Assembly: GCA_934725685.1 (NCBI GenBank)
Contig: CAKVBX010000004.1
Span: 11,399 to 75,398 of the forward strand
From: an uncultured Bacilli bacterium
GTDB lineage: Bacteria; Bacillota_I; Bacilli_A; RFN20; CAG-288
Direction of reading: 5' to 3'
DNA: 64,000 nt
Part shown: one piece after another, positions 43,449 to 53,076 of the stretch
How the letters are laid out: every line of letters starts with the position of its first letter
Numbering within the stretch: position 1 is the stretch's first letter
Position numbers and translations under genes: made by a program
Notes under the pieces: generated by a model
Database searches by the model: none
Seen by the model: the letters and a program-made list of their open reading frames with translations, nothing else
What the model was told of the DNA's origin: nothing

Positions 43449-45239
43449 ATGAACAAAATAAAGCGAAAACAAAGCACATTCCATCTCCTTCACTTTCTGA
43501 AGCCCTACCGGGTTTCCTTTCTCATTGCCGTCGTAGCGATTACTTTGGAGAACATCCTTGAGATTTCTCTTCCGTTTCTGATGAATCAGTTACTCAAGAA
43601 CGGCATGAGCAAGACACCGGACGGAAGCTATACCTACGATGCCCCCTATGTCTATACCATCGGCGGCATCATGCTAGGCTTCGCCGTCTGTTCCTTTTTC
43701 CTCGGCGTCTTTTCCGCGAAGTTCACGGCAAAGGCGGGAAGAGGACTCGGATACGAACTGAGAAGAGAAGAATACCGGAAGATTCAGGATTTTTCCTTTT
43801 CCAACCTCGATGAATTCCGGCTCAATTCCCTGATCACGAGAATGACAAACGATGTTCAGATCATCTCCGACACCTTCTGCCAGGTTCTACGTCCTTTGCT
43901 CCGCGCCCCTGTCCAGTTAGTCTGTGCCATCGTCTTCGCACTTCTCATCTCCAAAGAGCTCTCCCTTGTCTTCGCTATCGTCATTCCTGCCCTCGCCATT
44001 CTTCTTTCTGTCATCGTTTTCCTCTCCAGACCGAAGTTCTACAGGCTCCAAGGAGCACTCGACAGCATCAACCGGACGACGGAAGAATCCCTCACCGCCA
44101 TGCGGATGGTCCGGGCCAATGCCAAAAAGGATTTCGAGAACGAAAAATTCAACACGGTTAACACCCAAGTCAAAAAGATCGGAAACAGCGCCCTGAGTCT
44201 CATCGCCCTCAACCAGGGAATCATGCAGTTCATGACCTATGCCTGCATGGTCGGCATCCTTCTCATCGGCGGCACCAGCGTCTTTCAGAACTGGCACCCG
44301 GAGATTGAAGCCACGAAGACCGCCGCCGACATCGCCTCATTCTTAAGCTATGCCACGCAGACGCTCACTTCCCTCATGATGATCTCGATGGTCTTCATGT
44401 CATTCACAAGAGCCAGCGCTTCCTTTTCCCGTGTGAAGGAAGTGTTCGATAGCCAGAGTGAAATCGTCGACAGAAAGGATTCCAGCCTTCGTGTTGCTGA
44501 CGGCAGTATCGACTTCGACCATGTCAGTTTCCGATACAACAGAAGTGCAAAGGAAAACGTACTCTCTGATATCACTTTCCACATCAAGGACGGAGAGACC
44601 ATCGGCATCCTCGGCGAGACCGGCTCGAGTAAATCGACCTTGATTTATCTTATAGAACGCTTTTATGATGCGACCGAAGGAAGAATTGCCATCTCCGGTC
44701 ACGATATCAAAGATTATTCCCTCACTGAACTTCGCGACAGCATCGCCATTGCCTTCCAGAGCCCGAGGCTCTTCTCCGGAACCGTCCGGGAAAACCTCCT
44801 CTGGGGAAATAGGGAGGCTACAGAAGAAGACTTAGTCAAAGCCTGCCGCATCGCCTGCTGTCTCGATGTCATCGAGAACTCTTTCAAGGACGGCTTTGAC
44901 ACCTATATTTCCCAGAGCGGAAACAACATCTCCGGCGGACAGAGACAGCGAATCTGTATCGCCAGAGCCATTCTCCGCAATCCGAAGATTCTCATCCTCG
45001 ACGACTCCTTCTCCGCTCTCGACCGCATGACGGAACACCGGCTCAAGGAAAACCTGAAAACCGAGCTTCCGCATATGACCAAGATCATCATCTCCCAGAA
45101 AGTCTCCGCCATCAAGGATGCCGACCGCATCATCGTCCTCAACGACGGCAAGATCAACAATATCGGTACCGGAGAAGAGCTTCTCGCCAACGACAGTATC
45201 TATCAGGACATCTACAATATCCAGAAGGAGGGGCACTGA
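43449..45239 (+). CDS. ABC exporter half, degenerate ATPase subunit
   Basis: Six-span membrane domain plus nucleotide-binding domain, 596 residues, first half of a heterodimeric exporter. The ATPase motifs are the non-catalytic kind: Walker A GETGSSKST (about 389), Walker B LILDDS with Asp in place of the catalytic Glu (about 517), and Gln in place of the switch His (IISQKVS, about 550). The signature motif ISGGQRQR is intact. This is the known pattern of asymmetric pairs such as TM287/288 and LmrCD. The stop codon is directly followed by the ATG of the second half. Substrate unknown; drugs or lipids are typical. Confidence 0.92.
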   Translation: MNKIKRKQSTFHLLHFLKPYRVSFLIAVVAITLENILEISLPFLMNQLLKNGMSKTPDGSYTYDAPYVYTIGGIMLGFAVCSFFLGVFSAKFTAKAGRGLGYELRREEYRKIQDFSFSNLDEFRLNSLITRMTNDVQIISDTFCQVLRPLLRAPVQLVCAIVFALLISKELSLVFAIVIPALAILLSVIVFLSRPKFYRLQGALDSINRTTEESLTAMRMVRANAKKDFENEKFNTVNTQVKKIGNSALSLIALNQGIMQFMTYACMVGILLIGGTSVFQNWHPEIEATKTAADIASFLSYATQTLTSLMMISMVFMSFTRASASFSRVKEVFDSQSEIVDRKDSSLRVADGSIDFDHVSFRYNRSAKENVLSDITFHIKDGETIGILGETGSSKSTLIYLIERFYDATEGRIAISGHDIKDYSLTELRDSIAIAFQSPRLFSGTVRENLLWGNREATEEDLVKACRIACCLDVIENSFKDGFDTYISQSGNNISGGQRQRICIARAILRNPKILILDDSFSALDRMTEHRLKENLKTELPHMTKIIISQKVSAIKDADRIIVLNDGKINNIGTGEELLANDSIYQDIYNIQKEGH

Positions 45240-47111
45240 ATGAAAAGCACCAAACGGGCCGATAACCTTCCCAAGACCCTTTTCCGTCTTGTCTCCTACT
45301 TCAAAGATTACGCTTTTTTCTTCCTTCTCGCCCTCGTGACTGCTTCCCTCACCGGTGTCGCCAATGTCTTAGGCACCTATTTCGGCGGCTTTGTCACCGA
45401 CCACATTCTCGAGTATGCAAATCTAGTCGGTACTTCGGCGGACACCGCCGCACTCCTTTCTCAATACTGGGGCATCTTCGTAAAGGATATCGTCACCATC
45501 GTCGGTATCTATGTCGGCGGTGTCTTCTGTGCCATCCTCCACAACGAAATCATGGTCAATCTGACCCAGAAGGTTCTCTTCCGCATCCGTTCCTCGCTGA
45601 TGGTGAAGATGCAGGAACTTCCGATTTCCTTCTTCGATACGCATTCCCACGGGGAGATCATGTCCTTATTCACCAATGATGTCGATTCGATTCTTCAGGC
45701 GCTTAACGACGCCTTAGCCAACATCGTCCTCTCCTTCACCAACATGGTCGGCACCATCGTCTCCCTCTTTGTCATCAATGTCCCCCTCTCCTTCATCGTC
45801 GTCTTCTTCCTCCTTGTCATGTTCGTCTTCATGTTCGTCAATGCGAAGGTTTCCAGAAAATACTACCGGCTTCAGCAGCAGACCCTCGCCGATGTCAACG
45901 CCGTCGTCGAAGAGGACATCGCCGGCGTCAGGGTCATCAAGGCCTTTTCCCACGAAGAGGAAAGCTTTGCCAAGTTCGACCGCTATAACGAAGAATGGAG
46001 AAAAGCGAGCCAGAATGCCTTCTACCATACCCAGGTCAACACGCCGTTCTTTGTCTCGCTCAGTTACTTCAATTTCTCCGTTTCTTCCGTCTGCGGCATT
46101 CTCGCCCTCTGTACCGGTTGGGCGGGTCCTCTCACCTTCGGCGGACTGCAGTCTTATCTCGTCTTCACCAGAAATGCCTGCCAGCCGTTCAACTACTTCA
46201 CCCAGCATCTCAATTCGATTCTCGTCGCCAGTGCAGGTGCCGAACGGATTTTCCGTTTCCTCGATGAAAAGAGTGAGGAAGACCAGGGTGAGGTCGCACT
46301 GCTTCTTGCCGACAAAGAGAGCGAAGAGTTCACCAAACGTTATGTCTGGAAAATGGAAGACGGATCGACAAGACCGATTCAGGGTGTCATCCGCTTTGAG
46401 AATGTCCATTTCTCCTATGTGAAAGGCAAGGAGATTCTTAAAGGCATCTCCTTTGAGGTACACCCCGGAAAGAAGGTGGCCTTTGTCGGCTCGACCGGAG
46501 CCGGAAAGACGACAATCATCTCTCTTCTCGCCCGGTTCTATCCGATCGACAGCGGAAAGATTACCTATGACGGCATCGATATTCAGGATATCAGACTCGA
46601 TTCCTTGCGAAGGGCGCTCTCCATGGTGACCCAGGATACCCATCTTTTCACCGATACCATCCTCGACAATATCCGTTATGTCCGGAGACATTCGACGGAG
46701 GAAGAAGTGAAAAATGCCAGTATCGCTTCTCACGCTGATTCCTTCATCCGCCGTTCTCCCCAAGGCTATCAGACGATGCTTTATGATGACGGCGGCAATC
46801 TCTCCGAAGGGCAGAGACAGCTCCTCGGTATCACCAGAGCGAGTCTCAACCATTCTCCGGTCATGATTCTCGACGAGGCGACCTCCAATATCGATACCCG
46901 CAGCGAGCTGCTCATCCAAGAAGGGCTGAAGACTATGATGAAAGGAAGAAGCGTCATCGTGATTGCCCACCGTCTTTCCACCATCCGCGATGCCGATGAA
47001 ATCATGGTATTGGATCATGGTGTCATCATCGAACGTGGCACACAGGAAGCCCTGCTTGAAAGAAAAGGTGCCTATTATGATCTTTATACCGGAAAAATAG
47101 AACTGAGCTAG
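45240..47111 (+). CDS. ABC exporter half, catalytic subunit
   Basis: Second half of the exporter, 623 residues: six spans then ATPase with good Walker A GSTGAGKTT (about 417), Walker B MILDEATS with catalytic Glu (about 545) and switch His (VIVIAHRLST). Its signature is altered to LSEGQRQ. The two genes thus complement each other: the site built from the partner's Walker motifs and this signature is dead, while the other site is competent. A GGAGGGG site in the end of the first gene starts translation. Confidence 0.93.
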   Translation: MKSTKRADNLPKTLFRLVSYFKDYAFFFLLALVTASLTGVANVLGTYFGGFVTDHILEYANLVGTSADTAALLSQYWGIFVKDIVTIVGIYVGGVFCAILHNEIMVNLTQKVLFRIRSSLMVKMQELPISFFDTHSHGEIMSLFTNDVDSILQALNDALANIVLSFTNMVGTIVSLFVINVPLSFIVVFFLLVMFVFMFVNAKVSRKYYRLQQQTLADVNAVVEEDIAGVRVIKAFSHEEESFAKFDRYNEEWRKASQNAFYHTQVNTPFFVSLSYFNFSVSSVCGILALCTGWAGPLTFGGLQSYLVFTRNACQPFNYFTQHLNSILVASAGAERIFRFLDEKSEEDQGEVALLLADKESEEFTKRYVWKMEDGSTRPIQGVIRFENVHFSYVKGKEILKGISFEVHPGKKVAFVGSTGAGKTTIISLLARFYPIDSGKITYDGIDIQDIRLDSLRRALSMVTQDTHLFTDTILDNIRYVRRHSTEEEVKNASIASHADSFIRRSPQGYQTMLYDDGGNLSEGQRQLLGITRASLNHSPVMILDEATSNIDTRSELLIQEGLKTMMKGRSVIVIAHRLSTIRDADEIMVLDHGVIIERGTQEALLERKGAYYDLYTGKIELS

Positions 47112-47152
47112 TAGGTAGAATGCTATAATGAGTTCCGAACATGAGGTGAATG

Positions 47153-47806
47153 ATGAACAAGAAAAAAGTACTGTGTTTCGATTTTGACGGAACACTCGCT
47201 GACAGTGAGCCGCTAGAGAAGGAATCCATCGTCCAGACCTTGGAGTATTTCGGAAACGAAAGTGTCACAAAGGAGAATCTATCTGACCATTATGGCCCGA
47301 CAGAGACCGGCATTCTTCAGATGGTACTCGGAGAAGAGGAATCCGTCGCTGCCATTCCGCATTTCTACGCCACTTATTCCGAGCTTCAGGAGCAATATCT
47401 GAAGAAATCCGAGGAAATCGAAGAGATGCTGAAGACCGTCCACGAAAAGCATCCGGAGACCATTCTGCTTCTCGTCACCGGAAGGGATGCCGAGACCCTC
47501 GATATTTCCTTAAGTTACCTCGGCTTCGGTTCCTTTTTCGTAAAGACCTATACCGGAAGTAAGGAAGGCATCAACAAAGACGAAAGCATGAAAAAAGCCA
47601 TGCGCGACTTCGACTGCGACAAGGAAGACATGCTCTACATCGGTGACACCTTGGCCGATGTCCGCGTCATGAAAGAGAACGGATTCGATCTCTTCTCTGC
47701 CGGCTATTACCATGACAAAAGTTATCAGGAAAAACTCCGTAAGGAGAATGAAAATACGTTCACGAGTATCCGTGAACTGAAAGAGGCACTCTTAGCAATT
47801 CTCTAG
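47153..47806 (+). CDS. HAD-superfamily phosphatase
   Basis: 217-residue haloacid-dehalogenase-type hydrolase with a small cap. Motif I FDFDGTLADSEP (about 8-19), motif II LLVTGRD (about 102), and motif III/IV with KEDMLYIGDTLADVR (about 159-173). This is the phosphoglycolate phosphatase/beta-phosphoglucomutase branch; substrate not deducible. Two adjacent ATG codons exist (47150, 47153); GAGG is better spaced for the second. It has a TATAAT box just upstream (47124-47129) and so can be expressed apart from the ABC exporter. Confidence 0.85.
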   Translation: MNKKKVLCFDFDGTLADSEPLEKESIVQTLEYFGNESVTKENLSDHYGPTETGILQMVLGEEESVAAIPHFYATYSELQEQYLKKSEEIEEMLKTVHEKHPETILLLVTGRDAETLDISLSYLGFGSFFVKTYTGSKEGINKDESMKKAMRDFDCDKEDMLYIGDTLADVRVMKENGFDLFSAGYYHDKSYQEKLRKENENTFTSIRELKEALLAIL

Positions 47807-47837
47807 TCTGCCTAGCAATCAATGAAAGGAGGAACGT

Positions 47838-49382
47838 ATGGAAAACAAAGAAAACAAACTCAGCCAAGAGAAGAAGCCATCCGGGCTTCCGCTTCCTGAC
47901 CAGCCTGAAGGCGAGCAGGAAAAAATCGCCTTGGACGAAGAACTCCATTCCTCTTTGATCATCGGAGACAAAGACCGGCTGACCATCGCCTTGAAGGAGA
48001 ATGCTCCGGTTCAGCTTTCAGATGCTCTAAATGCCTTGCGTTCGGATGAAGTCGTCCTTTTCTATTCCCTCACCGGGAACGATTACGACAAACTCGGTGA
48101 GATTTTCTCGTACCTTTATATTGAAAAGAAAATCGCCCTGATAGAACACCTGCCCAAGAAGAACCTTGCCATCGTCCTTCAGAATGTCTCCAACGATGAC
48201 CTTTCCGACTTCCTCGAGGACGTGAAGAAACAGGTCCGCGAGAAAGTTTTATCCTATCTTCCGAACAAACGGAAGCAGCAGATCAAGGAACTCTCCCGCT
48301 ATTCCGACGACACCGTCGGAAGTATCATGACCACCGAATTCCTCACAATTCAGAGCGGATGCAGAGTCCAGGATGTCTTTGAGAAAATCAAGGAAATCGG
48401 AAACACCCTCGAAACCGTCCGCACCATTTTCATCCTCGACAAATCCAACAAACTCATCGGCACCGAGCGGCTCGAAGACATGATGTTCGAGGAGAAAGAC
48501 GAATTCATCGACAATGTCATGCAGAAGGACTTCCCCTACATCTCTCCGATTGCCGATAAGGAACAGGCTGTTCCAATCTGCGAAGAGTACGACCTCCCGG
48601 TTCTTCCCGTCGTCAGCAAGACCGGCGAAATGCTCGGCATCCTCACCTTCGACGATGTCATGGATGTTCTCGAAGAAGAGAACACCGAAGACGTCCTCAA
48701 GCAAGGTGCCGTCTCTCCGACCCAGCGTCCGTACATGGAGAACAAAATTTTCAACATCGCCCGTTCTTATGTCATCTGGCTGATTGCCCTTCTAGTCATC
48801 AACACCTTCTCCGGCATCATCGTCTCCCGTTTCGAATCCGCACTCCTCACTTTGCCCGTCCTCATCTCCTTTGTCCCTGCCCTGAATGACTCCACCGGCA
48901 ACTCCGGAAGCCAGACCACTTCCATGGTCATCCGTGCCCTCACGACAGAAAATGTCAAGAGAAAGGATTACTGGAAGATCATCGGCAAAGAGTGTCTCGT
49001 CGGTTTGATCACCGGCCTTGTCGTCGCCCTCTTCAACTTCGGATGGGTCATGATCGAACTCAACACTCCTCTGCTCAATGTCACCGACGAAATGAAGAAG
49101 ACTTTGTTGGAGGATTTGCATTTCGGGAATCTCAACAATGGGATCCAATACGGATACATGGTTATTGCAGCCATCGTCTCCGCCGCTTTATTCTTCGGCA
49201 TATTCCTTTCCAAAATGTTCGCTTCCATTCTCCCTCTCATTGCAAAGGTTGTCCATATCGACCCCGCTTTGATGTCCGGTCCGCTCGTTGCTTCTTTGAT
49301 GGATATCATGACCCTGCTTCTCTACTTCGGCATCGCCATGGCTGTCATCGATAGCATCAATCCGGGCTTACTAGCCATGTAG
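47838..49382 (+). CDS. mgtE: magnesium transporter MgtE (copy 1)
   Basis: Mg2+ channel/transporter, 514 residues. Order: hydrophilic N-terminal tail of about 40 residues, MgtE N domain (about 50-150, with HLPKKNLAIVLQNVSNDDL), tandem CBS domains (about 160-285, SDDTVGSIMTTEFLTI), and five membrane spans with DSTGNSGSQTTSMVIRAL (about 352-369) and the pore Asp in VASLMDIMTLLLYF. AAAGGAGG five bases before ATG. Immediately followed by a second mgtE, 11 nt away. Confidence 0.94.
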   Translation: MENKENKLSQEKKPSGLPLPDQPEGEQEKIALDEELHSSLIIGDKDRLTIALKENAPVQLSDALNALRSDEVVLFYSLTGNDYDKLGEIFSYLYIEKKIALIEHLPKKNLAIVLQNVSNDDLSDFLEDVKKQVREKVLSYLPNKRKQQIKELSRYSDDTVGSIMTTEFLTIQSGCRVQDVFEKIKEIGNTLETVRTIFILDKSNKLIGTERLEDMMFEEKDEFIDNVMQKDFPYISPIADKEQAVPICEEYDLPVLPVVSKTGEMLGILTFDDVMDVLEEENTEDVLKQGAVSPTQRPYMENKIFNIARSYVIWLIALLVINTFSGIIVSRFESALLTLPVLISFVPALNDSTGNSGSQTTSMVIRALTTENVKRKDYWKIIGKECLVGLITGLVVALFNFGWVMIELNTPLLNVTDEMKKTLLEDLHFGNLNNGIQYGYMVIAAIVSAALFFGIFLSKMFASILPLIAKVVHIDPALMSGPLVASLMDIMTLLLYFGIAMAVIDSINPGLLAM

Positions 49383-49393
49383 GAGGTTTTCCC

Positions 49394-50896
49394 ATGAACG
49401 AAACAAACGAAAAAGAAAATCTCAGCGAAGAAGAAATCCAGGTCGACCAGAGCCTCGCTCCGAAAGTCCACCATGAGCTTTCCCCTTCCGCCCTCAAAGT
49501 CATCATCGATACGCACAACACCGCCTTACTCAACACCATGGCGTGTACTTACGATCCGACCAATATCGCCCACGCCCTCGAAGGCCTTTCCCAGGAAGAT
49601 CTGCTCTTCTTCTTCAAATCCGTCAAGAGTGACGAATCCGCAGAGATTTTTACCTATCTCGAGCAGGATACCAAGGAGAGCGTCGTCCAGGCCTTCTCCT
49701 CGCTCGAACTGCACAGCATCGTCGACAGCATGGCGACAGATGACCTCGTCGACTTTGTCGATGACCTTCCCGCCAACCTGATTCACAAGGTCCTGATGGC
49801 CGCCTCCCCGGAGGACAAGGCACAAATCAACGCCTATCTTCACTTCAAGGACGATTCCGCCGGTACCCTGATGACCCCGGAATATCTCTCGGTCCGCGAC
49901 ACAGACAACGTAGAAGATGCCATCGGCAAGATTCGGAAATACGGAAAGGAAATGGAGACCATCTGGGAGATTTTCGTCGTTGACAGCACAAGAAAGCTCG
50001 TCGGCACGGTCACCCTGGATAAGCTCGTCGAATCCGACTTAGACAAGACCATGGCGGAAGTTATGACCAACCAGGTCGTCTCCGTTCAGGTCAACACCGA
50101 CCAGGAAATCGTTCTGCAGTACTTCCGGAAATACGACATCTCCGTCATCCCGGTCACCAACGCTTCCGACCGCATGCTCGGCATCATCACCTTCGACGAC
50201 GCCATGGACGTCGCCAACGACGAAAACACGGAAGATACTTTACTTTCCTCCGCCGTTCTCCCTTCCGACACCCCATATCTGAAGACTTCCATTCTGAGGC
50301 TTGTCCGAAGCTATGGTGTCTGGCTGATTCTTCTTCTCGTCCTCAACACCTTCACCAGTATGGCACTATCCTATCTGAGCGCACTCGGGCCGCTCCTTGC
50401 CATCCCTGTCCTCACCGCCTTCCTTCCGACCATCATGGGAACCAACGGAAACTCCTCTGATCAGACAGCGACCGTCACCGTCCGTGAGCTCGCCTTAGGA
50501 AACATCACGACAAAGAACTATTTCAAGGCGATGTGGAAGGAGTTCCGTGCCGCCAGTATCACAGGATTCATTCTTGCCGTCTTCTCCTTCGGCTGGATGC
50601 TCGTCGAGCTCTATTCCGGAATGATCGCCCTCACCGCCAGAGACAACGACATCATCGTAAGACTCTGTAACGGAGACAGGAACATCTTCTTCCTCCTTTT
50701 GGCCATGTCCGTCTCCCTCACCTTCCTCATCACGACGATTTTGGCGAAACTCTTAGGTATCTCCCTCCCGGTCTTAGCCAAGAAGATCCATCTCGATCCC
50801 GCCGTCATGTCACAGCCGGTCATCTCCACGGTCTTAGACATCATCTCCATCGTGGTCTACTTCCTCTTCACTTCTCTGATTTTCCGCGGTCTATAA
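49394..50896 (+). CDS. mgtE: magnesium transporter MgtE (copy 2)
   Basis: Paralogue of the gene before it, 500 residues with the same N domain, CBS pair (DDSAGTLMTPEYLSVRD near 155) and membrane domain; pore Asp in STVLDIISIVVYF is kept. The usual glycine-rich pore loop reads GTNGNSSDQTATVTVRELAL. The two copies are clearly diverged, so the duplication is not recent. AGGAGG precedes ATG. The pair might form a heteromer or differ in Mg2+ set point; both are inference. Confidence 0.93.
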   Translation: MNETNEKENLSEEEIQVDQSLAPKVHHELSPSALKVIIDTHNTALLNTMACTYDPTNIAHALEGLSQEDLLFFFKSVKSDESAEIFTYLEQDTKESVVQAFSSLELHSIVDSMATDDLVDFVDDLPANLIHKVLMAASPEDKAQINAYLHFKDDSAGTLMTPEYLSVRDTDNVEDAIGKIRKYGKEMETIWEIFVVDSTRKLVGTVTLDKLVESDLDKTMAEVMTNQVVSVQVNTDQEIVLQYFRKYDISVIPVTNASDRMLGIITFDDAMDVANDENTEDTLLSSAVLPSDTPYLKTSILRLVRSYGVWLILLLVLNTFTSMALSYLSALGPLLAIPVLTAFLPTIMGTNGNSSDQTATVTVRELALGNITTKNYFKAMWKEFRAASITGFILAVFSFGWMLVELYSGMIALTARDNDIIVRLCNGDRNIFFLLLAMSVSLTFLITTILAKLLGISLPVLAKKIHLDPAVMSQPVISTVLDIISIVVYFLFTSLIFRGL

Positions 50897-50904
50897 AAAG
50901 CGAC

Positions 50905-50930
50905 AGCCCAGCAAAAATGCTGGGCTTTTC
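50905..50930 (+). terminator. terminator after the mgtE pair
   Basis: Nine-base-pair stem AGCCCAGCA/TGCTGGGCT around AAAA, followed by TTTTC. Confidence 0.9.
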
Positions 50931-51005
50931 TACTGAAATTGTTTTTCTGTGTGGTTTTCCACTTTCGTCTAAAAAGCCTAATCCGAAAATCAGACGTTTT
51001 CTATA

Positions 51006-51707
51006 TTAGCCTCTTGTCTTCAGTTCATAGAAGGCGACGGCAATGGAGGTCGTCAGATTCAGGGAATCGACCTCATTGCTCTGCTCGATGCGGACATTGT
51101 TTTCGTTGTGAATGCTCGGAGGCAGCCCGGTCGCTTCATTGCCGAAAACAAGGGAGCAGGGATGGAAGAAGGTAACATCATGAAGCGGTCTTGAAGTATC
51201 CAGGACAAAGGGATAGAACGTGCGGGGATACTTTTTGAGATAGGTTTCGAAGGAATCGAATTCTTCGATTCTGATTTTGAAGATTGCGCCCATGGAGGCA
51301 CGGACAGCCTTCGGATTGAAGCGGTCGGCGCAGGGTGTGATGAGTGCGAGATCGTGATATCCGAACGCCAACAGGGTTCTCATCGCGTTGCCGAGATTTC
51401 CCATATCGCTCGGATTCACCATGACAAGGTGGTCTTTCTCCGGGTTCAGCGGTTCGCTGAATTTGGAAAAGACACCGATGACATGGGCGTTCTCCTTGGA
51501 TTTAAGGACGTTGAACGCCTTTTCGGAGATGATGACTTTGTCCTTGGGGACAAGAGTCAGAATCTTCTTGTATCCGTCGCTGTCGACGGCATCTGGATTG
51601 ACGTAGACGCTGCGGAGACTATCTTTCCGATATTGAATCATCTCGAAGGTCGGAAAGAAGCCTTCGGTGTAAGAATAATCCAGGTCTTTGTTATAGGTTT
51701 TGATCAT
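51006..51707 (-). CDS. SpoU/TrmH-family RNA methyltransferase
   Basis: SAM-dependent 2'-O-ribose methyltransferase of the knotted SPOUT fold, 233 residues. Motif 1 NPSDMGNLGNAMRTLLAFG (about 103-121), motif 2 SLVFGNEATGLP (about 186-197), motif 3 VDSLNLTTSIAVAFYE (about 213-228). An N-terminal substrate-binding segment precedes it. The target RNA is not deducible. TAGAAT lies exactly six bases before the ATG with no ribosome site, so this is an apparent leaderless gene. Divergent from adenosine deaminase. Confidence 0.88.
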   Translation of the reverse strand: MIKTYNKDLDYSYTEGFFPTFEMIQYRKDSLRSVYVNPDAVDSDGYKKILTLVPKDKVIISEKAFNVLKSKENAHVIGVFSKFSEPLNPEKDHLVMVNPSDMGNLGNAMRTLLAFGYHDLALITPCADRFNPKAVRASMGAIFKIRIEEFDSFETYLKKYPRTFYPFVLDTSRPLHDVTFFHPCSLVFGNEATGLPPSIHNENNVRIEQSNEVDSLNLTTSIAVAFYELKTRG

Positions 51708-51719
51708 GCCTATATTCTA
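51708..51719 (-). promoter_or_regulatory. -10 box of a leaderless mRNA (SpoU-type gene)
   Basis: Minus strand TAGAAT (51714-51719) followed by ATAGGC and the ATG. The six-base spacer is identical to that in front of dnaE. The -35 region (TTTTAT, 17 nt further up) is weak. Confidence 0.6.
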
Positions 51720-51795
51720 ACCTTTTCCGAGGAAAGATAAAAGATAGACGGAAACAGGTTCGGAAATGATATATTGATACTAGGAGAAAACAATC

Positions 51796-52731
51796 ATGAC
51801 TGAACTGCATTTACATCTGGATGGCTCGCTGCGGGCAAAGACCTGTCTTGAACTCTATCGGGAACAGCGGATTCCCGCCCCCTGTGAAGACGAAGGAACG
51901 ATGAAGAGACTTCTCACTGCCAGCGAGGACTGCAAGAATCTCGAGGAAGTGCTTCGCTGCTTCAATATTCCGCTCAAGGTCCTTCAGAAGGACTGGGCGC
52001 TCGAGCGAGTCGCCTATGAGCTTGTCGAAGACTTATCGAAAAGCCATGACGACTACTGCGAAATCCGTTTTGCGCCGAATCTTTCCCTTGCTGAGGGCAT
52101 GACACAAAAGGAGGTCACGGAAGCGGTCCTGAGAGGAGTAGAGCACGGCATGAAGGATTTTCCGATCCGCATCGGACTGATTCTCTGTGTCATGCGTGGA
52201 AAGAGCGAAGAGGAGAACATGGAGACTGTCGAAGTCTGTGAGAGAATGAGAGGCGATGTCGTATGCGGTCTCGATCTCGCCGGTGCCGAGAATCTCTTCC
52301 CGGCAAAACTATACCGCCCTGTCTTCGAACGGGCGAACCGTTATCATATTCCCTTCACGATGCACGCCGGGGAGAGTCTCGATCTCAACAATGTCTATGA
52401 TGCTATCGACATGGGAGCGAGAAGACTCGGTCACGGCATCACCGTCGTCAAAGATGAGAAACTTCTGCAGCTTGTCAAGGAAAAGAATATCCATGTCGAA
52501 TGCTGCCTCACCAGCAACATTCAGACCAAAGAGGTCGCTTCCTTCGACGTGCATCCGATCAGGAAACTCTTCGACGAAGGAATCTCTGTCTCCATCAACA
52601 CAGACAACCTTTCCGTCTCGGATTCCGATCACGAGAAGGAACTTGCCATCGCAAGAAAATACCTTCACTTCACGGATGCGGAGATGGAGGAAATCGAGCG
52701 ACGCGCCAAAACAGCGAGATTCCTTCACTGA
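51796..52731 (+). CDS. add: adenosine deaminase
   Basis: Zn enzyme of purine salvage turning adenosine to inosine. 311 residues, slightly short for the family. Metal and active-site motifs: ELHLHLDGSLR (3-13; two His), the GLDLAGAE segment (about 155), MHAGES (about 190; His and Glu), RLGHGI (about 215) and the metal Asp in SINTDNLSVSDS (about 272), where most enzymes have NTDDP. AGGAG before ATG. Single gene with its own terminator. Confidence 0.92.
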   Translation: MTELHLHLDGSLRAKTCLELYREQRIPAPCEDEGTMKRLLTASEDCKNLEEVLRCFNIPLKVLQKDWALERVAYELVEDLSKSHDDYCEIRFAPNLSLAEGMTQKEVTEAVLRGVEHGMKDFPIRIGLILCVMRGKSEEENMETVEVCERMRGDVVCGLDLAGAENLFPAKLYRPVFERANRYHIPFTMHAGESLDLNNVYDAIDMGARRLGHGITVVKDEKLLQLVKEKNIHVECCLTSNIQTKEVASFDVHPIRKLFDEGISVSINTDNLSVSDSDHEKELAIARKYLHFTDAEMEEIERRAKTARFLH

Positions 52732-52760
52732 GTTTCTTCTCTGAAAAACTGACAAAAGAA

Positions 52761-52798
52761 AAAACCTTGGATGATGTGGTCCAAGGTTTTCTTTTTTT
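52761..52798. terminator. bidirectional terminator between add and rpsR
   Basis: Eleven-base-pair perfect stem (52761-52771 with 52780-52790), 8-nt loop, A-run before and T-run after, serving two convergent genes. Confidence 0.92.
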
Positions 52799-52810
52799 CA
52801 GTTCTGCTGA

Positions 52811-53035
52811 TTAGTCAGCGACGTACGGCAAGAGAGCCATGAATCTGGCGCGTTTGATAGCGACAGCCAACATTCTCTGATACTTGCTGCAAGTGCCGGT
52901 GATCTTCTTAGGAGTAATCTTTCCGGAAGGAGAGATGTACTTCTTGAGAAGCTCGACATCCTTGTAGTCGATGTACTTGATGTTGTTTTTAGTGAAATAG
53001 CAGACCTTCTTGCGAGGTTTCATTCTACGGAACAT
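52811..53035 (-). CDS. rpsR: 30S ribosomal protein S18
   Basis: 74-residue small-subunit protein, normal length: [39 protein letters not shown] and [19 protein letters not shown] are the family segments. One Cys near the N-terminus and one near residue 49. AAAGG precedes the ATG. Last gene of rpsF-ssb-rpsR. Confidence 0.97.
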   Translation of the reverse strand: MFRRMKPRKKVCYFTKNNIKYIDYKDVELLKKYISPSGKITPKKITGTCSKYQRMLAVAIKRARFMALLPYVAD

Positions 53036-53076
53036 TTCATTAATCCTTTCTTCCTAGACGCCAAGTGAGCTCTAGG

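Noticed and set aside
45714..47195. A 493-codon open frame antisense to the second ABC exporter gene
   Set aside because: The plus strand encodes a complete ABC exporter half with all motifs; the antisense product has no domain.
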